DNA from: an uncultured Paracoccaceae bacterium
GTDB lineage: Bacteria; Pseudomonadota; Alphaproteobacteria; Rhodobacterales; Rhodobacteraceae
DNA length: 7,492 nucleotides
Assembly (NCBI GenBank): GCA_937927675.1
Contig: CALBSG010000010.1
Coordinates: 1-7,492, forward strand
Reading direction: 5' to 3'
In this document: one piece after another, positions 1 through 6,760 of the stretch
Position numbering within the stretch: position 1 is the first letter of the stretch
How the letters are laid out: each line of letters begins with the position of its first letter
Made by a program: the position numbers and the translations under genes
The notes under the pieces: model-generated
The model's database searches: none
What the model saw: the letters and a program-made list of their open reading frames with translations, nothing else
What the model was told of the DNA's origin: nothing

Positions 1-107
1 AAGCTATTCACAATGTTCTGAAAAGCGGAACCGATAATCACAGCCACCGCTAAATCAACCACGTTACCCCGGTTAACGAACTCCTGAAATTCCTTAATAA
101 TGCGCAT
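1..107 (-). CDS. mscL: Large-conductance mechanosensitive channel MscL, N-terminal fragment
   Basis: MscL is the inner-membrane pentameric channel that opens under membrane tension to release solutes during hypo-osmotic shock. Only the first 35 codons are inside the window; the gene continues past position 1. Translating from the ATG at 107-105 gives the family's amphipathic N-terminal helix (MRIIKEFQEF), then RGNVVDLAV and the start of the first membrane helix, VIIGSAF. This aligns without gaps to E. coli MscL. The residue equivalent to the gate glycine G22 is alanine here. The fragment is 43% GC by count (46 of 107), well below the neighbouring genes. It starts 27 bases after the typA stop on the same strand with no terminator seen between them, so read-through from typA is possible. 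I see no strong Shine-Dalgarno sequence. Identification is firm; the origin of the low GC is discussed in the findings. Confidence 0.9.
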   Translation of the reverse strand, partial: MRIIKEFQEFVNRGNVVDLAVAVIIGSAFQNIVNS

Positions 108-134
108 AGTTAAGGCAAATTAATGCCGAAAATC

Positions 135-1964
135 TTAGCCTTCCAAGCCCATTTTCGAAGAGGCGCGCTTGCGTTCGTTCTCGGTCAGGAAGCGCTTGCG
201 CAGGCGGATCGACTTGGGCGTCAGTTCGACCAGCTCGTCCTCGGCGATGAATTCGACGGCGGCTTCGAGGCTCAACTGGATCGGCGGGACCAGCCGGACC
301 GCCTCGTCGGTACCCGAGGCACGGACGTTGGTCAGCTGCTTGCCCTTGATCGGGTTAACGACCAGATCGTTTTCACGGCTGTGAATACCGATGATCATGC
401 CTTCGTACAGCTTTTCACCCGGGTTCACGAACATGCGGCCGCGATCCTGCAGCTTCCACAGGGCATAAGCAACCGCTTCACCATCATCCTGCGAAATCAG
501 CACGCCGTTGCGACGCTCGGCAACCCCACCCTCTTTCACCGGAGCGTATTCGTCGAACACGTGGCTCATCAAACCGTTACCGCGGGTCAGGTTCATGAAT
601 TCACCCTGGAAGCCGATCAGGCCACGTGCAGGAATGCGGTATTCGATACGGACACGGCCACGACCATCCGGCACCATGTCTTGCAAATCACCCTTACGCT
701 GACCCAGACTTTCCATCACGCCGCCTTGGGTATCTTCTTCAACGTCAACCGTCAGCATTTCATACGGTTCGCACTCAACACCATTGATGGTTTTCTTGAC
801 TACGCGAGGACGACCAACAGCCAGTTCAAACCCTTCGCGGCGCATGTTTTCGATCAAAACGCCCATCTGAAGTTCGCCACGGCCCGACACTTCGAAAGCA
901 TCGCCGCCGGGGGTGTCGGCGACCTTGATCGCGACGTTGACTTCTGACTCTTTCATCAGGCGTTCGCGAATGACGCGCGACTGCACCTTGTTGCCATCAC
1001 GGCCTGCCAGAGGCGAGTCGTTGATGCCGAAGGTCACGGTGATGGTCGGCGGGTCGATCGGCTGGGCGGGCAGGGCGGTATCAATGTCCAGCGCGCACAG
1101 CGTGTCGGCCACGGTGGCCTTGGTCATGCCGGCGATGGTGACGATGTCACCGGCCACAGCCTCATCAATCGCGGTCTGGTTCAGGCCGCGGAAGGCGAGG
1201 ATCTTGGTGACGCGGAACTGCTCGATCCGGTCGCCGGTGCGGGTCAGCGCCTTGAGCTGTTCGCCCACTTTCAGCGTGCCGGATTCAACGCGGCCGGTCA
1301 GGATACGGCCGATGAACGGGTCGGCCGACAGCGTGGTGGCCAGCATGCGGAAGGGTTCGGCGGCTTGCGCGATCTGCTTTGGGGCATGCACATGTTTGAC
1401 GATCAGGTCAAACAGCGCTGACAGGTCCTTGCGCGGGCCATCCAGATCCATATCGGCCCAGCCAGAACGGCCCGAGGCATAGACATGGGGGAAATCCAGC
1501 TGCTCGTCGTTGGCGCCAAGGTTGGCGAACAGATCGAACACTTCGTTCAGTGCGCGGTCGGGTTCGGCGTCGGGTTTGTCAACCTTGTTCACCACCACGA
1601 TCGGACGCAGACCAAGGGCCAGCGCCTTGGAGGTCACGAATTTCGTCTGCGGCATCGGGCCTTCGGCAGCGTCCACCAAAAGGCAAACCCCGTCGACCAT
1701 GTTCAAGATCCGCTCGACCTCGCCGCCAAAGTCGGCGTGGCCGGGGGTGTCAACGATGTTGATCCGCGTCCCGTTCCATTCGACCGAGGTGGCCTTGGCC
1801 AAAATCGTGATGCCACGTTCACGTTCGATGTCATTGCTGTCCATCGCGCGTTCAGAAACCGCCTGATTGTCGCGGAACGATCCCGACTGTTTCAGCAGTT
1901 CGTCCACCAAAGTGGTCTTGCCATGGTCGACGTGCGCGATAATGGCGATGTTGCGAAGCTCCAT
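135..1964 (-). CDS. typA: Ribosome-associated translational GTPase TypA/BipA
   Basis: TypA/BipA is an EF-G-like GTPase that binds the 70S ribosome and supports ribosome assembly and stress or cold adaptation. From ATG 1964 the product is 609 residues, the normal family length. GTPase motifs are visible: P-loop AHVDHGKTT (10-18), RGIT switch I (50-53), DTPGH (72-76), NKVD (126-129) and SGR (164-166). Domain II follows at about 205-290, an EF-G III-like domain at about 300-390, then a domain V-like part and the BipA C-terminal domain containing NVRASGTDEAV. A GTG at 1982 would add six residues, but MELRNIAIIAHVDHGKT is the usual start. A 78-base gap separates it from the yitT stop. Oddity: residues 1 to about 381 resemble alphaproteobacterial TypA, whereas 382-609 (RPRVVKK, PARGLIGFQGEF, GLMSHVFDEYAP) look betaproteobacterial and use different glycine codons. 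Confidence 0.96.
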   Translation of the reverse strand: MELRNIAIIAHVDHGKTTLVDELLKQSGSFRDNQAVSERAMDSNDIERERGITILAKATSVEWNGTRINIVDTPGHADFGGEVERILNMVDGVCLLVDAAEGPMPQTKFVTSKALALGLRPIVVVNKVDKPDAEPDRALNEVFDLFANLGANDEQLDFPHVYASGRSGWADMDLDGPRKDLSALFDLIVKHVHAPKQIAQAAEPFRMLATTLSADPFIGRILTGRVESGTLKVGEQLKALTRTGDRIEQFRVTKILAFRGLNQTAIDEAVAGDIVTIAGMTKATVADTLCALDIDTALPAQPIDPPTITVTFGINDSPLAGRDGNKVQSRVIRERLMKESEVNVAIKVADTPGGDAFEVSGRGELQMGVLIENMRREGFELAVGRPRVVKKTINGVECEPYEMLTVDVEEDTQGGVMESLGQRKGDLQDMVPDGRGRVRIEYRIPARGLIGFQGEFMNLTRGNGLMSHVFDEYAPVKEGGVAERRNGVLISQDDGEAVAYALWKLQDRGRMFVNPGEKLYEGMIIGIHSRENDLVVNPIKGKQLTNVRASGTDEAVRLVPPIQLSLEAAVEFIAEDELVELTPKSIRLRKRFLTENERKRASSKMGLEG

Positions 1965-2042
1965 CGGAGGGGTCTCTTTCACTTGTCCGCTTGTTGTCGC
2001 GCCCCTTACAGGAGGGCGGGCGGAAAGACCAGAGGAACCTTT

Positions 2043-2645
2043 TCAGGTGGCGATATAACGGTCGCGACGATGGTTGATGGTGATGACCAGATTGACCACC
2101 AAAGCGCCAAGTGCTGACCACATCACCGTGGTGGCAGGCAGCACGGCAAGGGCAGCAGCAAAGAGCGCCGCATCAAAGATCAGTTGGGTTTGGCCTGCAC
2201 GAAAGCCGGTCTTGTCCTGCAAGATCAGCGCGAGGATGCCAACGCCGCCAAGGCTGGCGCCATGGCGGAACAGGGCCAAAAGCGCAGAGCCGGAAATTGC
2301 CCCGAACAGAATGGCGCCCACCGGCGTCGACAGCGCCCCGAACTGCACCCAGGTGGGCATAAGCATGGAAAGCCCTGACATTAGCGCGACGGCGGCAAAG
2401 GTTTTCAGCGTAAAGCCCAGCCCCATGCGGCGGTAGCCTAGCCAGTAAAAGGGCAGGTTGACGGCAAAGAACACCGGGCCAAAGCCAAAACCGGTCAGGT
2501 AAGACAGCAGCACCGCCAGCCCCGCCGTCTGGCCGGTGATCAGCCCCAGATGGGTCAGAATGGTGATGGCAAAGGCCGCCATGCCGGCCCCATAGGCAAT
2601 GCCTTGGGCGTCCTCGATCAAGCTATGGGTCTGCGGGTCTGTCAT
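2043..2645 (-). CDS. YitT-family integral membrane protein
   Basis: The product is a 200-residue polytopic membrane protein of the YitT family (YitT_membrane, formerly DUF161), whose biochemical role is unknown. Hydrophobic segments lie near residues 16-36, 40-68, 82-98, 106-126, 153-172 and 174-190. Family signatures are GLITGQTAGLAVLLSYLTG (34-52), NLPFYWLGYRRMG (63-75) and the glycine-rich RHGASLGGVGILAL (127-140) followed by LQDKTG (142-147). It ends with a basic tail (NHRRDR) and lacks the cytoplasmic DUF2179 domain of the longer Firmicutes members. The open frame extends upstream to 2993, but that part is the shadow of the lysE-like gene. The real start is ATG 2645, or possibly ATG 2660, which adds five residues (MTPPP). 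Neither has a clear Shine-Dalgarno sequence. It begins 14-29 bases after the lysE-like stop, so the two are probably cotranscribed. Confidence 0.88.
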   Translation of the reverse strand: MTDPQTHSLIEDAQGIAYGAGMAAFAITILTHLGLITGQTAGLAVLLSYLTGFGFGPVFFAVNLPFYWLGYRRMGLGFTLKTFAAVALMSGLSMLMPTWVQFGALSTPVGAILFGAISGSALLALFRHGASLGGVGILALILQDKTGFRAGQTQLIFDAALFAAALAVLPATTVMWSALGALVVNLVITINHRRDRYIAT

Positions 2646-2674
2646 TGGCGGAGGTGTCATGCGGGGGGGCGATA

Positions 2675-3220
2675 TCAGACCGTCAGCACGCGGCCAAGCA
2701 AAACTGCGGCCAAGATGCCCAGCCAGACCGCACCGCCCCGGTTGACCATCGGCCGCGCCCGGTGCGGCAGGCTGGCCCCCAGCCGCAGCCAAAGCGTGGA
2801 AACGATCAGCACCAGCGCCCCAAAGAGGCCAAACCCGGCCGCGGTATTGGGGGCTGTGGGCAACAGCACAAGGCCGAACACCAGCGCCTTGGGGTTCAAA
2901 AGCGTGGTCAGCCCAATCTGGGCCGGGGATACCGCCGCCGACAGCGAAAACTGGTCGGTCCGCCACAGCTTCAGTGCCATCAGGCCAACCCAAAGCCCCG
3001 CCGCGACGGTCAGCCCTTGTTTGAGATCAGGCAAGCGGTCCAGCCACAAGCTGCCCCAAAAGGTCAGCGGCACGACGGTTGCTGTATAGGTGGCCAGCAC
3101 CAAAAGCGGTAGGCGCACCCCGCGCGCGCCTTGCGCCCCTGCCATCGCCAAAAGCGCATTGGTCGGTCCGGGAGAGGCGAGCAGGGCCAGAAGGGCGAAG
3201 GTCAGTTCGATCAAGGTCAT
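2675..3220 (-). CDS. LysE/RhtB-family amino-acid or metabolite exporter
   Basis: The product is a small inner-membrane exporter of the LysE/RhtB superfamily, members of which expel amino acids or related metabolites; the substrate cannot be told from sequence. From ATG 3220 it is 181 residues, slightly short for a family usually near 200. The N-terminal helix carries the hallmark SPGPT motif (16-20), and the central NPKA motif (109-112) is also present. Hydrophobic helices lie near residues 3-24, 36-58, 67-85, 112-128, 130-148 and 163-180. An upstream start at 3262 would add 14 residues (MSEKVSPCPTISRV) before the first helix, unusual for the family, so I prefer 3220, although no clear ribosome site precedes it. 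It lies downstream of the aqpZ terminator, which suggests its own promoter, and directly upstream of the yitT-like gene with which it probably forms a two-gene unit. Confidence 0.87.
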   Translation of the reverse strand: MTLIELTFALLALLASPGPTNALLAMAGAQGARGVRLPLLVLATYTATVVPLTFWGSLWLDRLPDLKQGLTVAAGLWVGLMALKLWRTDQFSLSAAVSPAQIGLTTLLNPKALVFGLVLLPTAPNTAAGFGLFGALVLIVSTLWLRLGASLPHRARPMVNRGGAVWLGILAAVLLGRVLTV

Positions 3221-3286
3221 AACACGGCTTATGGTGGGGCAGGGGGAAACCTTCTCTGACATAGATCAATGGCAAGGGAAAAGGAA

Positions 3287-3316
3287 AAGGGCGCGCGGTT
3301 TTGTCCGCGCGCCCTT
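3287..3316 (-). terminator. Rho-independent terminator of aqpZ
   Basis: A perfect 12-base-pair inverted repeat (AAGGGCGCGCGG and its complement) encloses a 6-base loop. On the minus strand it begins 17 bases after the aqpZ stop and is followed by a pyrimidine, T-rich tract (TTTTCCTTTTCCC), the arrangement of an intrinsic terminator for minus-strand transcription. It would separate aqpZ from the lysE-like gene. Confidence 0.85.
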
Positions 3317-3333
3317 GCGATACTGCGTTCCTG

Positions 3334-4008
3334 TTACGCGGCGCGGGTCATCCCGGCCTTATAGACAAGGCCGGCCACGATCCCGCCCAGCATCGGGGCC
3401 AGCAGGAAAACCCAAAGCTGCGCCATCGCCGTTCCGCCGATCAGCAGGGCCGGACCAATGGAGCGTGCAGGGTTCACCGAAACGCCCGTTACGTTGATGC
3501 CGACAAGATGGATCGCGGCCAGCGTCAGGCCGATGGCAAGACCTGCAAACCCGGCCGGGGCGCCCTTTTCCGTTGCGCCCAAGATCACGGTGACAAAGAT
3601 AAAGGTCATCACCGCCTCAAACTCCAAGGCGGCGCTCAAGGAATATTCGCCCAAATAGCCCGGCCCGTAGCCATTGGCACCAAGCCCGCCCGTCCAGCCC
3701 GTGCCGCCCGAGGCGATGATATAAAGCACGCCCGCCCCAAGGATCGCACCGGCGATCTGCGCCACGCTGTAGGCCGCGGCCTCGGCGACGGACATGCGCC
3801 CCGCCGCCACCATGCCAAAAGACACCGCCGGGTTCAGATGTGCGCCCGAAATCGCGCCAAGCCCGTAGGCCGCCGCAACAATTGCCAGTCCAAAGGCCAG
3901 CGAAATACCTGTAAATCCGATGGCCGCGCCGCCGATGACAGCGGCCCCGCACCCAAAAAGCACAAGAATGAAGGTGCCGATCCCTTCGGCGATCAGTTTT
4001 TTGAACAT
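3334..4008 (-). CDS. aqpZ: Aquaporin Z, water channel
   Basis: The product is an inner-membrane tetrameric channel for rapid water movement, of the MIP family. Its 224 residues match E. coli AqpZ in length and align along the whole protein. Both NPA boxes are present (59-61 in GAHLNPAVSFG; 179-181 in VNPARS). The selectivity filter positions read F39, H167 and R182, typical of a water-selective aquaporin rather than a glycerol facilitator. The fourth position is valine (V176) where E. coli has threonine (T183); this site contributes its backbone carbonyl, so water selectivity should hold. Six membrane helices and two half-helices fit the sequence. The start is ATG 4008, supported by a strong ribosome site. 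The gene is monocistronic: it is divergent from lipA and ends at a good terminator. Confidence 0.96.
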   Translation of the reverse strand: MFKKLIAEGIGTFILVLFGCGAAVIGGAAIGFTGISLAFGLAIVAAAYGLGAISGAHLNPAVSFGMVAAGRMSVAEAAAYSVAQIAGAILGAGVLYIIASGGTGWTGGLGANGYGPGYLGEYSLSAALEFEAVMTFIFVTVILGATEKGAPAGFAGLAIGLTLAAIHLVGINVTGVSVNPARSIGPALLIGGTAMAQLWVFLLAPMLGGIVAGLVYKAGMTRAA

Positions 4009-4011
4009 CGT

Positions 4012-4018
4012 CCCTCCT
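4012..4018 (-). promoter_or_regulatory. Ribosome binding site of aqpZ
   Basis: On the minus strand AGGAGGG lies 3 bases before the aqpZ ATG. It is a full anti-Shine-Dalgarno match with slightly short spacing. It fixes the aqpZ start at 4008 and excludes the longer upstream frame reaching 4128. Confidence 0.85.
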
Positions 4019-4137
4019 GAAACCATGTAAGCGGGTAAAGCCTTGCCCGTGTTGCAATGGGCCAAGGCGTGCTGCGCAAGTTGGCGCTGGTTGCCTTTGG
4101 CCTGCTGAAAGACTATTTCTGGGGGCAAGCCATCGTC
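4019..4137. promoter_or_regulatory. Divergent aqpZ/lipA intergenic region
   Basis: The 143 bases between the aqpZ start (4008) and the lipA start (4152) must carry the promoters of both divergent genes. I see no convincing -35/-10 pair and no clear operator. The imperfect inverted pair CCTTGCCC/GGGCCAAGG near 4040-4067 is too weak to call. Small open frames crossing the region have no recognisable product. The regulatory role is inferred from gene orientation alone. Confidence 0.45.
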
Positions 4138-4144
4138 AGGGGGA
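4138..4144 (+). promoter_or_regulatory. Ribosome binding site deciding the lipA TTG start
   Basis: AGGGGGA lies 7 bases before the TTG at 4152. Together with the conserved MRDLK start this supports a TTG initiation codon for lipA. Confidence 0.7.
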
Positions 4145-4151
4145 ATTTCCG

Positions 4152-5102
4152 TTGCGCGACCTCAAGCTGCCCGATCAACGTCACCCCGAAAAGGCGCATC
4201 GCCCCGATCAGGAGCAGCCGAAAAAGCCGTCGTGGATCCGGGTCAAGGCCCCGACCTCGGAAGGGTACAAGCAGACGCGCGACATTCTGAAGTCGAAAAA
4301 GCTGGTGACGGTCTGCGAAGAGGCAGGCTGCCCCAATGTCGGGGAATGTTGGTCGGCAGGCCATGCCACCATGATGATCATGGGCGAGATTTGTACCCGC
4401 GGTTGCACATTCTGCAACGTCGCGACCGGCAAACCGCAGGTGCTGGATACGTTTGAGCCGGGCAAGGTTGCCCATGCCGTGGCCGAACTTGGGCTGAAAC
4501 ATGTGGTCATCACCTCGGTGGACCGCGACGATCTCGAAGATGGCGGGGCGGAACATTTTGCCCAGACCATCCGTGCCGTCCGCCACCGCTCTCCCGGTAC
4601 GACGATTGAGATTTTGACCCCGGATTTCCTGAAATGCCCGCCGTCGGCGTTGGAAACCGTGGTTGCGGCGCGCCCCGATGTGTTCAACCACAACCTTGAA
4701 ACCGTGCCGGGCCTGTACCTAGAGGTGCGCCCCGGTGCGCGCTATTTCCACTCCTTGCGCCTGTTGCAAAAGGTGAAAGAGCTGGACCCGACGATGTTCA
4801 CCAAGTCGGGCATCATGGTCGGTCTGGGCGAAACCCGCGCCGGGGTGTTGCAGGTCATGGATGATATGCGTGCCGCTGATGTCGATTTCCTGACCATCGG
4901 GCAATATCTGCAACCGACGCCCAAGCATCACCGCGTAGATCGCTTCGTGACGCCAGAGGAGTTCAAAGCCTATGAGGAAGCCGCCTATGGCAAGGGTTTC
5001 CTGATGGTGTCGGCCACCCCACTGACCCGGTCCAGCTATCATGCGGGGGATGATTTCGCCCGGCTGCGCGCCGCGCGGATGGAAAAACTCGGCCGCGGGT
5101 AA
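4152..5102 (+). CDS. lipA: Lipoyl synthase (radical SAM)
   Basis: LipA inserts two sulfur atoms into protein-bound octanoyl groups to make lipoyl cofactors for pyruvate and 2-oxoglutarate dehydrogenases and the glycine cleavage system. The 316-residue product has both iron-sulfur sites. The auxiliary cluster cysteines are C55, C60 and C66 (CEEAGCPNVGEC), the radical SAM cysteines are C81, C85 and C88 (CTRGCTFC), and the C-terminal RSSYHA motif (293-298) supplies the serine ligand of the auxiliary cluster. The N-terminus MRDLKLPDQRHPEKAHRPD matches my memory of Rhodobacterales LipA. Translation must begin at TTG 4152: no ATG or GTG lies nearby in frame, and AGGGGGA at 4138-4144 sits 7 bases upstream. 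The gene stands alone on the plus strand, divergent from aqpZ and convergent with the GST-like gene; no lipB is in view. Confidence 0.97.
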   Translation: MRDLKLPDQRHPEKAHRPDQEQPKKPSWIRVKAPTSEGYKQTRDILKSKKLVTVCEEAGCPNVGECWSAGHATMMIMGEICTRGCTFCNVATGKPQVLDTFEPGKVAHAVAELGLKHVVITSVDRDDLEDGGAEHFAQTIRAVRHRSPGTTIEILTPDFLKCPPSALETVVAARPDVFNHNLETVPGLYLEVRPGARYFHSLRLLQKVKELDPTMFTKSGIMVGLGETRAGVLQVMDDMRAADVDFLTIGQYLQPTPKHHRVDRFVTPEEFKAYEEAAYGKGFLMVSATPLTRSSYHAGDDFARLRAARMEKLGRG

Positions 5103-5167
5103 CGACTTTTCGACGAAAACTCGGGGCCTGCACGGCAGCTTACAGTCAAATTCTGCACCGAGACGCC

Positions 5168-5782
5168 TTATGCCGGGGCAACAAAGGGCTGGCGGATGCG
5201 TTGAAAGACCTCCAGCGCTTCGGCCCGCGCGGCGTGGGCCGTAAGGCGCGGGTAATCGGTGTTGTCGATCAGGCCGGGATGGGCCTCGGTCACAAAGCCC
5301 AGGGCGCAGGCCAGTGCGATGTCAGCATGACCAATCTCGTCGCCAAACCACCAGGGGCTGACAGGGCGTTCTGCCTCGAGCAGGCCAAGGACCGCCGTGA
5401 TCTGAACCCGGCAGCGGTGTTCCCAAGCGGCACTTGTCACCTCATGCAGGCGGCGTTCGTAAAACAGGCTGACCGCCTTATCGGCCAGACCGCAGGCCAA
5501 GGCCGCAATCCGCAACGCGCGATGACGGGCGGGTTCGGCAGACGGGAACAGCGGTTGTTTGACCAGATTGTCGAGATAATCCAGTATCATATGGCTGTCG
5601 GTCAGGGCGGTGTCATCGGGCAATACCAGCACGGGAACCCGCATCAACGGGTTGATGGCCCGCAGCTTTTCGGCATCGCCAAACACCGACCACGGGCGAT
5701 GTTCGAAAGGCAGATCGTAAAGCGTCAGGGCGATACCGACCCGGCGCACAAAGGGGCTGTCATATTGGCCGATCAGGATCAT
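5168..5782 (-). CDS. Glutathione S-transferase-family protein
   Basis: The product is a 204-residue cytosolic protein with a GST fold. The N-terminal thioredoxin-like domain (about 1-75) starts MILIGQYDSPFVRRV, with a serine at position 9 in the usual catalytic region, the cis-proline loop RVPVLVL (P50) and the glutathione gamma-glutamyl-binding pair D62-S63 in TDSHMILDYLD. The helical C-terminal domain (about 85-204) has GHADIALACAL (151-161), corresponding to the conserved N-capping box and hydrophobic staple. Substrate and activity cannot be predicted; many such bacterial proteins act in detoxification or thiol chemistry. The open frame runs upstream to 5905, but that part shadows the cytochrome gene. 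ATG 5782 begins 10 bases after the cytochrome stop, so the two genes are very probably cotranscribed. No strong ribosome site is visible, which fits translational coupling. The gene ends 65 bases from convergent lipA. Confidence 0.9.
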   Translation of the reverse strand: MILIGQYDSPFVRRVGIALTLYDLPFEHRPWSVFGDAEKLRAINPLMRVPVLVLPDDTALTDSHMILDYLDNLVKQPLFPSAEPARHRALRIAALACGLADKAVSLFYERRLHEVTSAAWEHRCRVQITAVLGLLEAERPVSPWWFGDEIGHADIALACALGFVTEAHPGLIDNTDYPRLTAHAARAEALEVFQRIRQPFVAPA

Positions 5783-5792
5783 GCGGTCAGGC

Positions 5793-6686
5793 TCATTCAA
5801 GGGGCGGCAAAGCCTTGAGATAGGCCACCACGGCGTGGACGTCGGACTCAGGCAGTTTGGACATATTCTCAACCACATAGGCCATATGCCCGCCAACGCT
5901 GTCAAACTCGGGCGTGAAGCCGGTGGTCAGATAGGCGACGATTTCAGCCTCGGACCACCGCAATTTGCCCGGCGTGATGTTGGGGATGCGGCCCTTGCCG
6001 TCAGGCGACGGTGCGCCAGCCATCCAGCGGCTGCGGTCCAGCCCGCCAAGGGCATTGCGCGGCGTATGACATTCGGCGCAATGGGCCAGCGCCTCCACAA
6101 GATAGCGGCCGCGCTCCAACGCGGGGGTTGCAACCTCGGTCATCTGCCAATCGCGGGTCTGGAACACCAGTTTCCACCCCCCAAGCAGGCGGCGGATGCT
6201 GAAGGGAAAGCCGATTTCATGCGGCATCGACGGTGTGGCCGAGGGCGGCACGGTTTGCAGATAGGCCCAAAGATCGGCCAGATCCTGCCCTGTCATCTTG
6301 TTATAGGCATTATAGGGCAGGGCGGGAAAGTAGTGCTGGCCCGCAGGCGAGATGCCGTCGCGAAGGGCATGGGCGAACTGTTCAAGCGTCCAATTTCCAA
6401 TGCCCTGAACGGGATCGGGGGAAATGTTGGGCGCGCGGAAGGTGCCAAAGGGCGAGGCCAGCCCCATGCCCCCCGACAGCACCAGTTGCGCCGTGCCTTC
6501 CGCCCCCGGCGCCATATGGCACGAGGCGCAGCCGGCGGCGGTGAAAACCATCTGGCCGCGCCCCGTATCGCCGGTTACGCCTTGGAGGTCGTCAAGAGAG
6601 CTGGGGCGCGGCTGGGTGAACAGCAAAAAGCCGGCAAAGCCCAAAAAGGCCAATCCGGCGAGGACAGGAAGGGCGCGGTAGGCCAT
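5793..6686 (-). CDS. Membrane-anchored diheme cytochrome c
   Basis: The product is a 297-residue periplasmic electron carrier with two class-I cytochrome c domains. Residues 4-23 form an uncleaved-looking hydrophobic segment or signal anchor. Heme sites are C53-A-S-C-H57 and C203-A-E-C-H207. Likely axial methionines are M131 (YNKMTGQDLADLWAYL) in domain one and M268 (GGHMAYVVENM) in domain two. The layout, with the phrases PALPYNAYNKMT and ITPGKLRWSEAEIVAYLTTG, resembles the cytochrome subunits of membrane alcohol, gluconate and aldehyde dehydrogenases, but those usually carry three hemes and no dehydrogenase subunit is adjacent. It is therefore better called a generic diheme c-type cytochrome. 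ATG 6686 is preceded by GAGAGG at a 5-base spacing. It sits 74 bases after the small membrane gene and 10 bases before the GST-like gene. It would need the cell's Ccm system for heme attachment. Confidence 0.92.
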   Translation of the reverse strand: MAYRALPVLAGLAFLGFAGFLLFTQPRPSSLDDLQGVTGDTGRGQMVFTAAGCASCHMAPGAEGTAQLVLSGGMGLASPFGTFRAPNISPDPVQGIGNWTLEQFAHALRDGISPAGQHYFPALPYNAYNKMTGQDLADLWAYLQTVPPSATPSMPHEIGFPFSIRRLLGGWKLVFQTRDWQMTEVATPALERGRYLVEALAHCAECHTPRNALGGLDRSRWMAGAPSPDGKGRIPNITPGKLRWSEAEIVAYLTTGFTPEFDSVGGHMAYVVENMSKLPESDVHAVVAYLKALPPLE

Positions 6687-6760
6687 GGGCGCCTCTCAGT
6701 TAAGCAAATCTGATCGAAGGATAGCGCAAGCCAGCCCGCAAGGCACCTGTTGTTTCGCGC

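Noticed and set aside
123..947. 274-residue plus-strand open frame antisense to typA
   Set aside because: It is the complement of conserved TypA coding sequence; its product is low-complexity and shows no domain I recognise.
1965..2042. GTG start at 1982 for typA, and a promoter or terminator in the yitT-typA gap
   Set aside because: The family starts at MELRN (1964), and I found no stable stem or convincing promoter boxes in the gap.
2646..2993. Upstream extension of the YitT-like frame to 2993
   Set aside because: The extra residues overlap the LysE-family gene in another frame and are not membrane-like; homologues start near 2645.
3301..4020. 239-residue plus-strand open frame antisense to aqpZ
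   Set aside because: It lies almost entirely opposite a textbook aquaporin; the basic, glycine-rich translation is a typical high-GC shadow.
5107..5160. Possible terminator hairpins between convergent lipA and the GST-like gene
   Set aside because: TTTTCG-A-CGAAAA has a one-base loop and few GC pairs; the CTCGG...CCGAG pair is interrupted and lacks a T-tract on either strand.
5781..6713. 310-residue plus-strand open frame antisense to the cytochrome gene
   Set aside because: The opposite strand encodes a clear diheme cytochrome with two CXXCH sites; the antisense product is a G/R-rich shadow.
6687..6760. Possible promoter before the cytochrome gene
   Set aside because: TTGCGC is present on the minus strand, but no acceptable -10 box lies at 16-18 bases.
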